Shown here: positions 1 to 8,636 of the stretch, piece after piece
How the letters are laid out: every line of letters begins with the position of its first letter
How positions within the stretch are numbered: position 1 is the first letter of the stretch
Source of the DNA: Brevibacillus laterosporus DSM 25
GTDB lineage: Bacteria; Bacillota; Bacilli; Brevibacillales; Brevibacillaceae
DNA: 64,000 nt
Assembly: GCF_002706795.1 (NCBI RefSeq)
Contig: NZ_CP017705.1
Coordinates: 1 to 64,000, forward strand
Direction: 5' to 3'
Notes under the pieces: generated by a model
Databases searched by the model: none
Told to the model about the DNA's origin: nothing
Seen by the model: only the letters and a program-made list of their open reading frames with translations
Position numbers and translations under genes: made by a program

Positions 1-414
1 TTAACCTATCACTAATTTCTGTGGTTACCGGAACGTCTTGTAAACTAGACGGATGATTTTGGATAGATTTCCATCTACAAATGACCATATGTATGTGCTA
101 AACGATCCAAATTCATCTACAATAGCAAAATACGCCTTCGCGTTGGTAATAACGGCTTGTATTTTAAGCTTGTTTCTCACAATTCCTTCATTATTCATCA
201 GCTCTGCTATTTTCTTGTCATCGTAGGCAATAATTTTGGATGGCTCGAATTGATCGAAAGCTAGACGATAGTTCTCTCTTTTTTTTAAGATGGTGTACCA
301 ACTAAGTCCTGCTTGAGACCTTCCATTTTATATATTCAAAGAGTAACCGATCATCGTAGACTGGTACGCCCCATTCCCATGATAATCGATGTACAAATCT
401 TGATTACCCCACAT
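1..414 (-). pseudogene. tag: DNA-3-methyladenine glycosylase I (tag), frameshifted and cut by the window edge
   Basis: Tag removes 3-methyladenine from alkylated DNA. The minus strand has a good ribosome binding site (AAGGAGG about 9 bases before ATG at 414), but no single frame stays open. Read across frames, the family is clear: a start like WGNQDLYIDYH, then EWGVPVYDDRLLFEYIK, then LKKRENYRLAFDQFEPSKI and a long stretch to AYFAIVDEFGSFSTYIWSFVDG, then NHPSSLQDVPVTTEISDRL in another frame. At least three or four frame changes are needed. The usual N-terminal Cys zinc ligand (RCxW) is also missing. I conclude it is dead unless these are sequencing errors. The 3' end lies outside the window. 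Confidence 0.8.
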
Positions 415-490
415 CTTTACTTTTCCTCCTTACGAAAACGTTCTTTTGTTATCATATCGAATGTTAAACCGGTAAGCAAGAATTAATACT

Positions 491-530
491 AAAAAAGCAC
501 CTATGCTTCATGATAAGCAAAGGTGCTTTT
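491..530 (-). terminator. Intrinsic terminator after ridA
   Basis: An inverted repeat built on AAAAGCACCT...AGGTGCTTTT forms a strong hairpin, with A/T runs on both sides so it could work in both directions. It sits 30 bases past the ridA stop on the minus strand and before the decayed tag gene, so it most likely ends ridA transcription. Confidence 0.8.
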
Positions 531-558
531 CCTAAAAACCTAACCTACTACTCTGCTC

Positions 559-939
559 TTACTCAACGACTGCAATCGCTTCAATCTCTACTAGCGCACC
601 TTTAGGCAAGGCAGCAACTTGTACGCAACTACGTGCAGGAGCAGCTTGTTGAAAATATGTATGATAGGCTTCATTTACTTTGGCAAAGTCGTTCAAATCC
701 TGAACAAATACAGTCGTTTTCACTACATTCTTCAAGCTTGTACCCGCTTCTTCTAAGATAGCCTGCAAATTCTTCATCGCTTGATGAGTCTGTTCTTCTA
801 CTGTTTCAAATAGGTCTGCGGTACCTGGCTTAAACCCTAATTGACCTGAAGTATAAGCCATGCCATTTACTACAATAGCTTGTGAGTATGGTCCAATAGC
901 TTGAGGTGCTTTTTCGGTATGAATAACCTGTCTGTTCAT
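559..939 (-). CDS. ridA: RidA family enamine/imine deaminase
   Basis: RidA proteins hydrolyse reactive 2-aminoacrylate and related enamines or imines made by PLP enzymes to ketoacids and ammonia, in the cytosol as trimers. The 126-residue product is the normal family length and carries the N-terminal APQAIGPYSQA signature, the GQLGF segment and the C-terminal block PARSCVQVAALPKGALVEIE, whose Arg is the conserved substrate-carboxylate ligand. The start is supported by GGGGAGGATC eight bases upstream. It stands alone, with a terminator behind it. The nearby frameshifted UPF0597 gene belongs to a family that can generate 2-aminoacrylate, which makes a functional link possible but unproven. Confidence 0.93.
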   Translation of the reverse strand: MNRQVIHTEKAPQAIGPYSQAIVVNGMAYTSGQLGFKPGTADLFETVEEQTHQAMKNLQAILEEAGTSLKNVVKTTVFVQDLNDFAKVNEAYHTYFQQAAPARSCVQVAALPKGALVEIEAIAVVE

Positions 940-972
940 TATTGATCCTCCCCTAGATTCTTTACTCTTCGA

Positions 973-2296
973 TCATTTTGCTACATTCCCCGCTATATTA
1001 AGCACATCCCATGTTCGGGAAAATGGTGGAGAGTAGCATAGATCAAGCATTCCTAAATCTTCAGTTGTCATCTTGTTGTGAATGCAGCTGCGAGCACATC
1101 AACCCGTAAGACAGCCCCTTGTTTCCCAATGATTTGTCCACCAAGAATGACCTTTGTCTTTGCATCATAATCAGTTTCACATGAATGTCTACCTGACCCG
1201 GATAATAATTGTCTGATTTTGTCAGAATATGATTGTGTTATAGGAAAGCCCCAGCTCCTTTGCTTCCTTTCTGAAAGTCCTGTACGACCTGCTTCCAAAT
1301 CTAGTACCTTATGCAGGCAGAGCCTAATGTTCCGGGAAAATGGCTGTTATGACCCACAAGATTTTCTCCTACAATGCGCCCTAGTTTATTGGCTGTGGTG
1401 GCTAACGGGATGTAGACTGATTGCTTTTTTTACCAAATGATAGACCGTGGCACAATCCCCAGCGGCATAGACATCTGGAAGAGATCTCTCCATGCCCATT
1501 AATTACAAGCGCTCCATTTCCAGCATAGTAATCCCTGTCTCTTTAAGAAATTGCGTGTTCGGACGCACACCGGTAGCTATCACTACGATATCAGCTGGAT
1601 ATTGACCCTGATCCGTTATTCACGCTCTACTCTCATTTCTCCGACAAAACCCTGCACACGCTCTTCCGTATGTAAAAGTACACCTTTACGAAGAATTCCT
1701 TCGGACATGATCTCGGTGATTTCTTCATCGAATGTTTCAGGAAGCACACGGCTATCTGCTTGGATCAATCGTACCTCTTTCCCTAGATTTTGCATAGCTT
1801 CCACGACTTCCATCCCGATATAACCCCCACCGATGACCACTACTCGTTTATAATCAGGCTTCATTGCTATTTCTTTTAAGGCTACACCATCCTGCATACT
1901 CTTTAGCGTGAAAATGTTCACAAGGTCTTTGTTATCAAACGGAGGTACAACCGCAGACGCTCCCGTAGCAATCATAACCTTGTCATATTGATCATCAAAC
2001 TCTTGATCGGTTTTTAACGATTTACTCGAATGGTTTTCGTCTGTGGATGAAGCGAAGTCACTTGATGCTTCGTATGGACCAAAATCCCCGAATCTGCAAA
2101 TTGCTCTTTTGTACGGGCTATCATTTGGTTAGGGTTCTCAAAGAAATTTCCCACGAAATAAGGCAACCCACATGCACCAAACGATACCTCTTCCGTCATT
2201 TCATAGACAATAATCTCTGGCGTCTTTATGCATTCGCTTTGCTTTAGCTGCCGCACTCATACCGGCTGCAACGCCACCAATAATAATAATTTTCAT
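973..2296 (-). pseudogene. Decayed CoA-disulfide reductase / NADH oxidase-like flavoprotein
   Basis: This is a class of FAD-dependent pyridine nucleotide-disulfide oxidoreductase of about 440 residues. Starting at ATG 2296 (AAGGAGAG ribosome binding site) the minus strand reads MKIIIIGGVAAGMSAAAKAK, the FAD-binding GxGxxG region. It then jumps frame to EIIVYEMTEEVSFGACGLPY, which keeps the redox Cys position. Later frames give the NADH-binding segment RVVVIGGGYIGMEVVEAM, then PADIVVIATGVRPNTQF, DVYAAGDCATVYHLVKK, and the dimerisation region KTKVILGGQIIGKQGAVLRV, ending in GNVAK and a stop at 973. At least five or six small indels are spread over the whole length. No continuous product can be made, so it is called a pseudogene; dense sequencing error is the only alternative. 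Confidence 0.85.
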
Positions 2297-2522
2297 CCGC
2301 TGCTCTCCTTTTGTATGCTATAATATGCTATTTACCCCAATCAAAGGGATTCTAACAGCTAGCATTGCCACCGCAGGACGAGTGCATCCATGTTATTTCT
2401 ATTGTTATCGAGTTTTGCAGAATATTTCATTTTTTGATTCATAATTCCATTTTTTAAAAATAACAAAATAAAAAATGCTATACTAAAAAACAAAACAACA
2501 AGTAAGAAAATGAGGGAGAGCT

Positions 2523-3227
2523 TTGAAAAATTATCAAACCTTATTATTTGATGTAGATGATACACTTTTAGATTTTGGTGCAGCAGAAAACTTAGCGTTA
2601 CACTTCCTTTTCAAGGATCAAAACATTCTCTTAACCCCTGAAATTGAAGCACGTTATAAAAGCATAAACCAAGGTCTATGGAGAGACTTTGAGGAAGGAA
2701 AAATAGATCGAGATGAGGTAATAAATACACGCTTTTCCATTCTACTTAAGGAATATGATCAAGAGGTTGATGGAGCCTTATTGGAGAAAAACTATCGTAG
2801 CTACCTAGAAGAGGGACATCAGCTGGTTACTGGGGCCTTTGAATTAATAACAAGCCTTCACAGTCATTATGATATATATATTGTTACGAATGGTGTTTCC
2901 AAGACTCAGTATAAACGCTTACGTGATTCAGGATTATATCCGTTATGTAAGGATATTTTTGTTTCGGAGGATACTGGGTTTCAGAAGCCAATGAAGGAAT
3001 ATTTTGATTACGTCTTTGCCCGAATTCCTAATTTCTCCGTAGAAAAAGGCTTACTGATCGGAGATTCCCTAAGCGCGGATATAAAAGGCGGACAGCTAGC
3101 CGGTCTAGACACCTGTTGGTTCAATCCCGAATTGAAACCTAATGACACTGATATTGTGCCAACCTATCAAATACAAAAGCTTGATGAGCTTTATCGAATG
3201 TTAAAAATCAACTCAACAATCCTTTAA
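2523..3227 (+). CDS. yfnB: YjjG/YfnB-type HAD pyrimidine nucleotidase
   Basis: A HAD-superfamily phosphatase of the YjjG/YfnB subfamily, which dephosphorylates pyrimidine 5'-monophosphates including noncanonical ones. The 234-residue product has motif I FDVDDTLLDF near the N terminus with both catalytic Asp residues, motif II TNG in the middle (IVTNGVSKTQ), motif III Lys in FQKPMKEYF, and motif IV GDSLSADIKGG with the Mg-binding acids. The start is TTG, chosen because GAGGGAGAG lies just upstream and the protein begins directly with the family's first strand. It is a single-gene unit, convergent with the UPF0597 gene. Confidence 0.88.
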   Translation: MKNYQTLLFDVDDTLLDFGAAENLALHFLFKDQNILLTPEIEARYKSINQGLWRDFEEGKIDRDEVINTRFSILLKEYDQEVDGALLEKNYRSYLEEGHQLVTGAFELITSLHSHYDIYIVTNGVSKTQYKRLRDSGLYPLCKDIFVSEDTGFQKPMKEYFDYVFARIPNFSVEKGLLIGDSLSADIKGGQLAGLDTCWFNPELKPNDTDIVPTYQIQKLDELYRMLKINSTIL

Positions 3228-3250
3228 ATTTCATTTATACCGAAAATTTT

Positions 3251-3318
3251 TTACATGATCTTACCTATCATGTAATCCATAAATTGCCACAATTGACCCA
3301 CTTATAGATTACATGATA
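3251..3318. repeat. Three copies of TTACATGAT forming inverted repeats
   Basis: TTACATGAT occurs at 3251-3259 (+), 3267-3275 (-) and 3309-3317 (+). The second and third are part of a perfect 12-base inverted repeat, 3266-3277 with 3307-3318. It lies between two convergent genes, so a bidirectional transcription end is the simplest role. The outer stem-loop lacks a strong U tract. Confidence 0.5.
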
Positions 3319-3326
3319 GTCCTTGT

Positions 3327-4623
3327 TTATTTCTTTTGCTTCTTAACCATCATCTCAAGCATCAGCTCATCCATTTTGCCAGAGCCTTCATTCCCTAGTC
3401 GGCAGAAGTTATCAATGGTTTTTTCTAATCCTTCATCAATAATCCCATTTGTTCCCGGTACCCCCATCCCCTGTGACGCCAGCAGAGCTGATTGTACGGC
3501 TGCTCCTGTACAGGTAGACACCTTCATAGCACAGCCTGCTTTTGCCCCATCACAAAGCATACCTGTTACATTTCCAATCGTATTTTGAATGGCAAAAGAG
3601 ATTTGATTGAGATTACCGCCGAGTAGATACGTAATCGCCGCAGCCGCGCTAGCTCCCGCAACAGTCACCCCACACAATGCAGATAATCTACCGAATTTTG
3701 ATTTAATCCAAATGGCTACTAAATGACTAAAGGTAACGGCTCGAATCATCTGTTCATCGGATGATCCCAATTTGTCTGCAACAGCTACCACCGGCATGGT
3801 TACAGAGATTCCCTGATTCCCGCTACCCGAATTTGACATAACCGGTAGCATGATTCCTGCCATCCGTGCATCTGAACCTGCGGCAGTTAATGACATGGCA
3901 TGAGTAATTAAGTCATCAGACAATAATCCCTTGGCAACATTATCCTTGAGGATTTTACCGACTTGTAAACCGTAGTTGTTTTTCAGACCCTCGTTGCAAA
4001 TTGCTCTATTTAGCTCAATACTTTGTTTGACCAGAGTCAGATCATCAAGAGGTATTTCCATAACAAATTGATAGATACTATCTAGTGTCAGGGTTTCACA
4101 TATGTCTTTTTCTTTTCCGCCCTGCTCATGATAGTAATCGCATTCCTTTTCAAATACAGTGGCTCCACTCACTTCAATCCGTCTGATCTCTGTATGCATA
4201 TCTTCTATGATCACTTTGGCGTAATCAGAGGCTGTGTGGACAGTTACTTCAATGTATAGTTTTTTGGGAGTGTCCGCTAATTGGATCGTGACATTACCAG
4301 CTTCAACGAATTCGAGCGCCTGTTGTTCAGCTTCAGGTACGACATTCTTCAATACTTCCAGCTTTCGCTCATGATCGCCTGCCAAAAGCACCTAATGCAG
4401 ACACAAAATCTATGCCGGTTTGTTGCATACCGGGTATTCCAACTGCCATAGCATTTTTCATCACATTAGCACTAATTGTTACATCAATAGAGGTAATGGC
4501 GGCTTCCAGATAACTTTTGGCGACAGAGGCTGCCCAAGCAATCGCTACAGGCTCCGTGCACCCAAGAGCAACAACCAATTCTTTTTCTAATAGCTGTACA
4601 ATCTTTTTGCTCATATCTCTCAT
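3327..4623 (-). pseudogene. UPF0597 / CyuA-type L-cysteine desulfidase or serine dehydratase-like protein, one frameshift
   Basis: The family is related to the alpha subunit of iron-sulfur L-serine dehydratase and includes the E. coli cysteine desulfidase CyuA (YhaM). The first 75 residues (MRDMSKKIV to ALGAF, from ATG 4623 behind GGAAGA) contain the ALGCTEP signature. The remaining ~350 residues, from AGDHERKLEVLKNV to the stop at 3327, are in the next frame and carry the Gly/Ser-rich core with PVMSNSGSGNQG and the Cys-containing segments. Removing one T from the TTTT run around 4382-4386 restores GALAGDHERKLEVLKN, matching the family. The rest is intact, so this is either a very recent mutation or a sequencing error. 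The adjacent upstream regulator probably controls it. Confidence 0.8.
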
Positions 4624-4640
4624 AGCCGTCTTCCTTTTCG

Positions 4641-5330
4641 TTAAAATAAGTCCTTCTCTTCTTCTTTGATTTTGTGTAAATACCGATAAATAGTAGGTTC
4701 TGAGGATTTTAATTGCTTAGAGATCGCATGTACCCCGCCTTTTAACTGAAAAGCACCCTGATGGTACAATTTTTTCACAATCTCCATTTTCTCTTGCACC
4801 GTCATCCGTTCCGGTGGAGTTGGTATATCCATCATCGTTTGATGGATCATGCTAGCAAGTACATCCTCCGCCTGACCATGCAGGTGCTCCGGCAGGTGTT
4901 CTGTATCTCTACGTCCTGTTTGATCTACCTCCTGCTGTTGCTCCCCGATGTGTAAAAAGCTATCGATCCACTCTTTTGCTTTTTCAAAATGTTCCACATC
5001 CGAATTGACACAAAGCACACCGATTAGTTCATTTGCTGGATTTTTAATGAAATAGCTCCATGAACGAAAAACCTTCCCATTTTTACCGTATGCCTTATAG
5101 TTTGCAATAAATTCCTTTTTTAAATAGGTCTTATCCTGTAGCACCTGTAAGACCAGATTCGTCGGTGCATCCCCTATTTTTCTCCCACTAATATGTCCAT
5201 TCTCAATCGCGATAATAGAGGTTTCCTGCTGTGATAAGTCGTGTAATACAACCTCTGAGTGCTTGCCGAGAATGGAGGCGATAAAGGAGACGAGTGGAAC
5301 ATACATCTGTAATACTGTTTTATTCTGCAT
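4641..5330 (-). CDS. YheO-like PAS/HTH transcriptional regulator
   Basis: A 229-residue regulator with an N-terminal PAS-like (YheO) domain, roughly residues 5-115 (LVSFIASILGKHSEVVLHDL, then the VLCVNSDVEHF strand), and a C-terminal helix-turn-helix at about 175-222 (KLYHQGAFQLKGGVHAISKQL, then SEPTIYRYLHKI). Family members such as DauR regulate amino-acid catabolism genes. The start ATG has GGAGAA spaced normally. It lies 17 bases upstream of the UPF0597 gene on the same strand, so the two probably form an operon and the ligand is likely an amino acid such as cysteine or serine. That last point is inferred from position. Confidence 0.85.
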   Translation of the reverse strand: MQNKTVLQMYVPLVSFIASILGKHSEVVLHDLSQQETSIIAIENGHISGRKIGDAPTNLVLQVLQDKTYLKKEFIANYKAYGKNGKVFRSWSYFIKNPANELIGVLCVNSDVEHFEKAKEWIDSFLHIGEQQQEVDQTGRRDTEHLPEHLHGQAEDVLASMIHQTMMDIPTPPERMTVQEKMEIVKKLYHQGAFQLKGGVHAISKQLKSSEPTIYRYLHKIKEEEKDLF

Positions 5331-5536
5331 GCTGTATTTCTCCGTTTTCCATCATTGTTAGCGATAAAAAAGATAATAAGATTTTATCATCACAATAATA
5401 TTTTTTCTACATGTTTTGGTCCCTAAAACTGTTTGAAGATGATGTCAATCCAGCCTATCTCTTCTTCCCTACATCCCCCTCCCTACTTCCCTTCTCCCTT
5501 TTGTACAAAATAAAATGGATGGATTGCGTTTGTCCA
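5331..5536. other. Divergent intergenic region, upstream part
   Basis: The 5331-5633 gap separates the minus-strand PAS/HTH regulator from the plus-strand iron lipoprotein. This part is A/T-rich with a C/T-rich tract at 5460-5500. I see no ORF or hairpin in it; the regulator's own promoter must lie here but cannot be fixed. Confidence 0.4.
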
Positions 5537-5596
5537 TTGAGTTACTGAAAATCATCCTTTATTATTCATTTAGTTGCTGATAATGATAATCATTAC
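5537..5596 (+). promoter_or_regulatory. SigA promoter with Fur box for the siderophore-binding lipoprotein
   Basis: TTGAGT (5537-5542) and TATTAT (5560-5565) are separated by 17 bases. Immediately downstream, 5578-5596 reads TGATAATGATAATCATTAC, almost the full 19-base Fur consensus. A repressor there would cover the transcription start. Iron-repressed transcription is therefore expected. Confidence 0.85.
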
Positions 5597-5633
5597 TTTA
5601 AAATAACATGAGCATGCTGGAGGAACGTGTACA

Positions 5634-6656
5634 ATGATTCAAATCCGAAAATATATCGTTAATTTTTGTATGATTGCAATGATTGGAGCAGTGTCAGTGG
5701 GCTGTGGTAGCCCTTCAGAAGAGCAGAAAAGCAGCACAGAAAAAATTTCGATACAAACCATTCCCAAAAATACACCTACCCCTTCTGAGAACGCAAAACC
5801 AGATATGAAGGATACAACTGTTTCTACACAAAAATATACAGATTATAAAGGGCATTCTGTAGTGATTCCTGTTGCACCACAACGCATCATTTTTGCTGGC
5901 GAAACATTTAGTGATTTAGTAGCCCTACAGATAAATGCTGTCGGTACGTCCTCCAATTGGATTACAGACACAGTTTATGAAGATAAAGTCAAACAACACA
6001 CTGTAGATGTCGGCTTTCCAATCAACCTTGAAAAAGCGTTGGGTCTTGAACCAGACTTAATTATTATTGGAAGTACAGATGAAAAGGAATACGAACAGCT
6101 TTCTAAAATTGCACCTACGATTATGTTCGATACCTTTGCACCGATGGACGAACGTATCACTTTATTAGGTAGCATTGTTGGGAAAGAGCAACAAGCAAAG
6201 GAGTGGCTGGCTGGTTACCATGCCAAGGATAACAAGATGTGGGATGAGTTACATGCAGCAGGGATAGGAAATGACGAGACTGCTTCTGTGTTCACCTATT
6301 ATCCTGGAAATCGGTTATTTGTCATGGCAAGCACAGGGCTTTCACAAGTGCTATACCAGCCAAATGGCTTTAAACCAACCGCACCTATTCAAGAAATATT
6401 GAACAATAATACAGGATTTAAAGAAATATCCATGGAGCTTCTGCCAAAATATGCCGGTGATCGGATTTTTATCCTCGTTCCTATCGCTGATGAAGCGAAG
6501 AGATCTACAGATGATTTACTAAAAACAGCAATTTGGAAGGAGCTACCTGGCGTAAAACAGGGACATGTCTATTCCCTTGATATCGTTAAATCTGGTAGTG
6601 ATGCTTTAACAAGAGAATGGCTGATAGAGGAATTACCTAAGCTACTTAAAAAATAA
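5634..6656 (+). CDS. Iron-siderophore ABC transporter substrate-binding lipoprotein
   Basis: A 340-residue extracytoplasmic solute-binding protein of the FepB/FeuA/YfiY type. The N terminus is a lipoprotein signal with lipobox Val-Gly-Cys (Cys24), followed by a Ser/Thr/Pro/Lys-rich linker to about residue 60. The TroA-like fold then starts with HSVVIPVAPQRIIFAGETF and ends in TREWLIEELPKLLKK. It should deliver a ferric siderophore to the two FecCD permeases encoded at 11.5-13.6 kb on the other strand. The closest relative visible in the window is the C-terminal half of the next gene. A strong Fur box upstream fits iron control. The siderophore cannot be named from sequence. Confidence 0.9.
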   Translation: MIQIRKYIVNFCMIAMIGAVSVGCGSPSEEQKSSTEKISIQTIPKNTPTPSENAKPDMKDTTVSTQKYTDYKGHSVVIPVAPQRIIFAGETFSDLVALQINAVGTSSNWITDTVYEDKVKQHTVDVGFPINLEKALGLEPDLIIIGSTDEKEYEQLSKIAPTIMFDTFAPMDERITLLGSIVGKEQQAKEWLAGYHAKDNKMWDELHAAGIGNDETASVFTYYPGNRLFVMASTGLSQVLYQPNGFKPTAPIQEILNNNTGFKEISMELLPKYAGDRIFILVPIADEAKRSTDDLLKTAIWKELPGVKQGHVYSLDIVKSGSDALTREWLIEELPKLLKK

Positions 6657-6692
6657 GCTGGTTATCCCTTACAAAATATGTGAATAGAATAC

Positions 6693-6736
6693 AAAAGAAG
6701 CTTTTCAAAGATTATTGAAAAGCTTCTTTTCTTTTT
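6693..6736 (+). terminator. Intrinsic terminator after the binding lipoprotein
   Basis: AAAAGAAGCTTTTCAA pairs perfectly with TTGAAAAGCTTCTTTT across a 6-base loop, followed by CTTTTTAT. The right arm also contains the -35 of the next promoter. Confidence 0.88.
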
Positions 6737-6767
6737 ATACAATGAACAGAACTGATAATAATTCTCA
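6715..6767 (+). promoter_or_regulatory. Promoter and Fur box for the AraC-type regulator
   Basis: TTGAAA (6715-6720) and TACAAT (6738-6743) are 17 bases apart. Ten bases on, 6753-6767 reads TGATAATAATTCTCA, 14 of 15 matches to the 7-1-7 Fur palindrome. The promoter overlaps the preceding terminator's right arm. Confidence 0.78.
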
Positions 6768-6787
6768 CCAATGAGGAGGAGAACAGA

Positions 6788-8440
6788 TTGACTCAGCTAA
6801 AATCTACTTGTGTTCCACTCCGTTCCTTGCTTTTTCATCTATCAACTATTGAAATGATCATTAAGCCAGTAGGATGGAAGTCCGAAATTGAAACTTCTCA
6901 ATACCATACCCTGTTCATTTTTAATAAGGGAAAGGGCACTATACATATCGACACGGACGTCTTTCAATTATTGCCTGAAAAATGCTATTCACTTCCCCCG
7001 GGAAGTACGCTTCAGATTGAAAATGGATACGATAGTGAAATTCAATTCTATCAGATTACGTTTACCGTAATCCAAATAGGTGAATCCCAGCATACCTCAT
7101 ATTCTGGAAACATCTTGCCTGACAAGCAGGAAATAGCGGTATACCCGTTCTCACGGTTAAATCGTCTTACCGAAGCATTATATGCGGGAAACAACTATAA
7201 TTCAGAGCTTGAATGGTTTAAACAGCATCTTCATTTTCAGGACTTACTAGGCTTTCTGTTTGAACATAATCTTCATTACAATCAGTCGTTTCATTCAACT
7301 CTCTCAGTAGAAAACACGATTCATTATATGAAAAAAAACTATATGTACAACATTACAGTTAAACAGCTTGCACACCTAGCTAATGTAGCTCCCTGGAAAT
7401 ACACAACGATCTTTCAAGAATTAACGGGGAAAAAACCGCTGGACTTTTTGACCGAGCTACGCATTAACCATTCGAAGGAATTATTAATCCATTCGAACAG
7501 TCCCCTGCGGGAAATTGCTTGCCAAGTCGGATTTTCAGATGAATATTATTTCAACCGCCGCTTTCGTCAAATGACAGGGATTGCTCCTAAGCAGTATGCA
7601 CTTTTGATGCGTCGTGGAAAGGCAGTTAAGGACTGGACAGGTCATGAGGTTAAAATTCCCTCGCATCCCAAACGCATCATTTATCATGGAGAAACATATG
7701 GGGATTTGCTGGCTTTAGGTGTGAAGGCCGTCGGTGGCGGATATGCTTTGATGGATCACCCTATCTATAAAGATCGGGGAATTGAAGTACAAGATATCGG
7801 CTTACCTATTAATCCGGAAAAAACGATGGCTCTCAAACCAGATTTGATTATTTTCGCTAATGCTGACGAAAATGAATATAAAAAGATTTCAAGGATTGCC
7901 CCTACGGTTACATTTAATTCATTTGCACCTCTTGCTGAACGTATTCAAACACTTGGCAGAATACTAGATAAGAGAAAAGAGGCAAAAAAATGGTTAGACG
8001 GGTATGATACAAAAGCTACTAGCATGTGGCAGCAGCTACGTTCCAAAATAAAACCCGGAGAAACCGCCTCCGTCTTTATCTATGAACATGGCAAGCATTT
8101 GTATGTCATGGGTACTACAGGTCTATCATCGGCACTTTATCATCCGCTGGGTTTTCAACCTGTACCCAAAATACAAGAAATCCTGGATTCAGGTTCAGGT
8201 TTTATTGAAATCTCGGAGGAAGCTTTGCCACTATATGCTGGTGATCGGATTTTCATGCTTTTATCAGCTAATGTGGAATCTAAACAAGCGACCGATAAAC
8301 TAATGGACACCCCCTCGTGGAAAAACCTTCCAGCCGTTCGCGATGGATACGTATATCTGATAGAAGCAGAGATATGGAATTATGCGGATGCAATGACCAG
8401 AGAGTGGTTACTTGAATCTCTCCCCCAGCTCATCGTCTAG
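6788..8440 (+). CDS. Btr-like AraC regulator fused to a siderophore-binding domain
   Basis: The 550-residue product has an N-terminal cupin-like sensing region (to about 165), an AraC double helix-turn-helix at about 175-277 (ITVKQLAHLANVAPWKYT and SPLREIACQVGFSDEYYFNR), and a C-terminal TroA-like periplasmic-binding domain at about 285-550 with no signal peptide. B. subtilis Btr has this same layout and activates siderophore uptake genes when it binds the ferric siderophore. The start is TTG with AGGAGGAG upstream. The binding domain is strikingly similar along its whole length to the neighbouring lipoprotein, for example RIIYHGETYGDLLALG versus RIIFAGETFSDLVALQ. It probably senses the same siderophore inside the cell. 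Confidence 0.9.
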   Translation: MTQLKSTCVPLRSLLFHLSTIEMIIKPVGWKSEIETSQYHTLFIFNKGKGTIHIDTDVFQLLPEKCYSLPPGSTLQIENGYDSEIQFYQITFTVIQIGESQHTSYSGNILPDKQEIAVYPFSRLNRLTEALYAGNNYNSELEWFKQHLHFQDLLGFLFEHNLHYNQSFHSTLSVENTIHYMKKNYMYNITVKQLAHLANVAPWKYTTIFQELTGKKPLDFLTELRINHSKELLIHSNSPLREIACQVGFSDEYYFNRRFRQMTGIAPKQYALLMRRGKAVKDWTGHEVKIPSHPKRIIYHGETYGDLLALGVKAVGGGYALMDHPIYKDRGIEVQDIGLPINPEKTMALKPDLIIFANADENEYKKISRIAPTVTFNSFAPLAERIQTLGRILDKRKEAKKWLDGYDTKATSMWQQLRSKIKPGETASVFIYEHGKHLYVMGTTGLSSALYHPLGFQPVPKIQEILDSGSGFIEISEEALPLYAGDRIFMLLSANVESKQATDKLMDTPSWKNLPAVRDGYVYLIEAEIWNYADAMTREWLLESLPQLIV

Positions 8441-8524
8441 TTAGCCTAGCGCCCTTTCAGCCGTATTACAAAAAAACGAATTGGTCCTGCTAGCTAAGCA
8501 AATATTTTTCTATCAAGACATGAA

Positions 8525-8577
8525 AAAGCAGACAGACACTCCCTATTTGGACTTGTGTCTATCTGCTTTCTTTTTGA
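8525..8577 (+). terminator. Intrinsic terminator after the Btr-like gene
   Basis: AAAGCAGACAGACAC pairs with GTGTCTATCTGCTTT (one mismatch), followed by CTTTTTG. It lies between convergent genes and may serve both. Confidence 0.82.
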
Positions 8578-8636
8578 AAGATGATCACGATGTTTACTGC
8601 ATAATTACCATACGAGCATGGCTGAAAATCCTCTTA

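Noticed and set aside
1551-1823. 90-residue plus-strand ORF
   Set aside because: It is the reverse of the readable but decayed flavoprotein gene.
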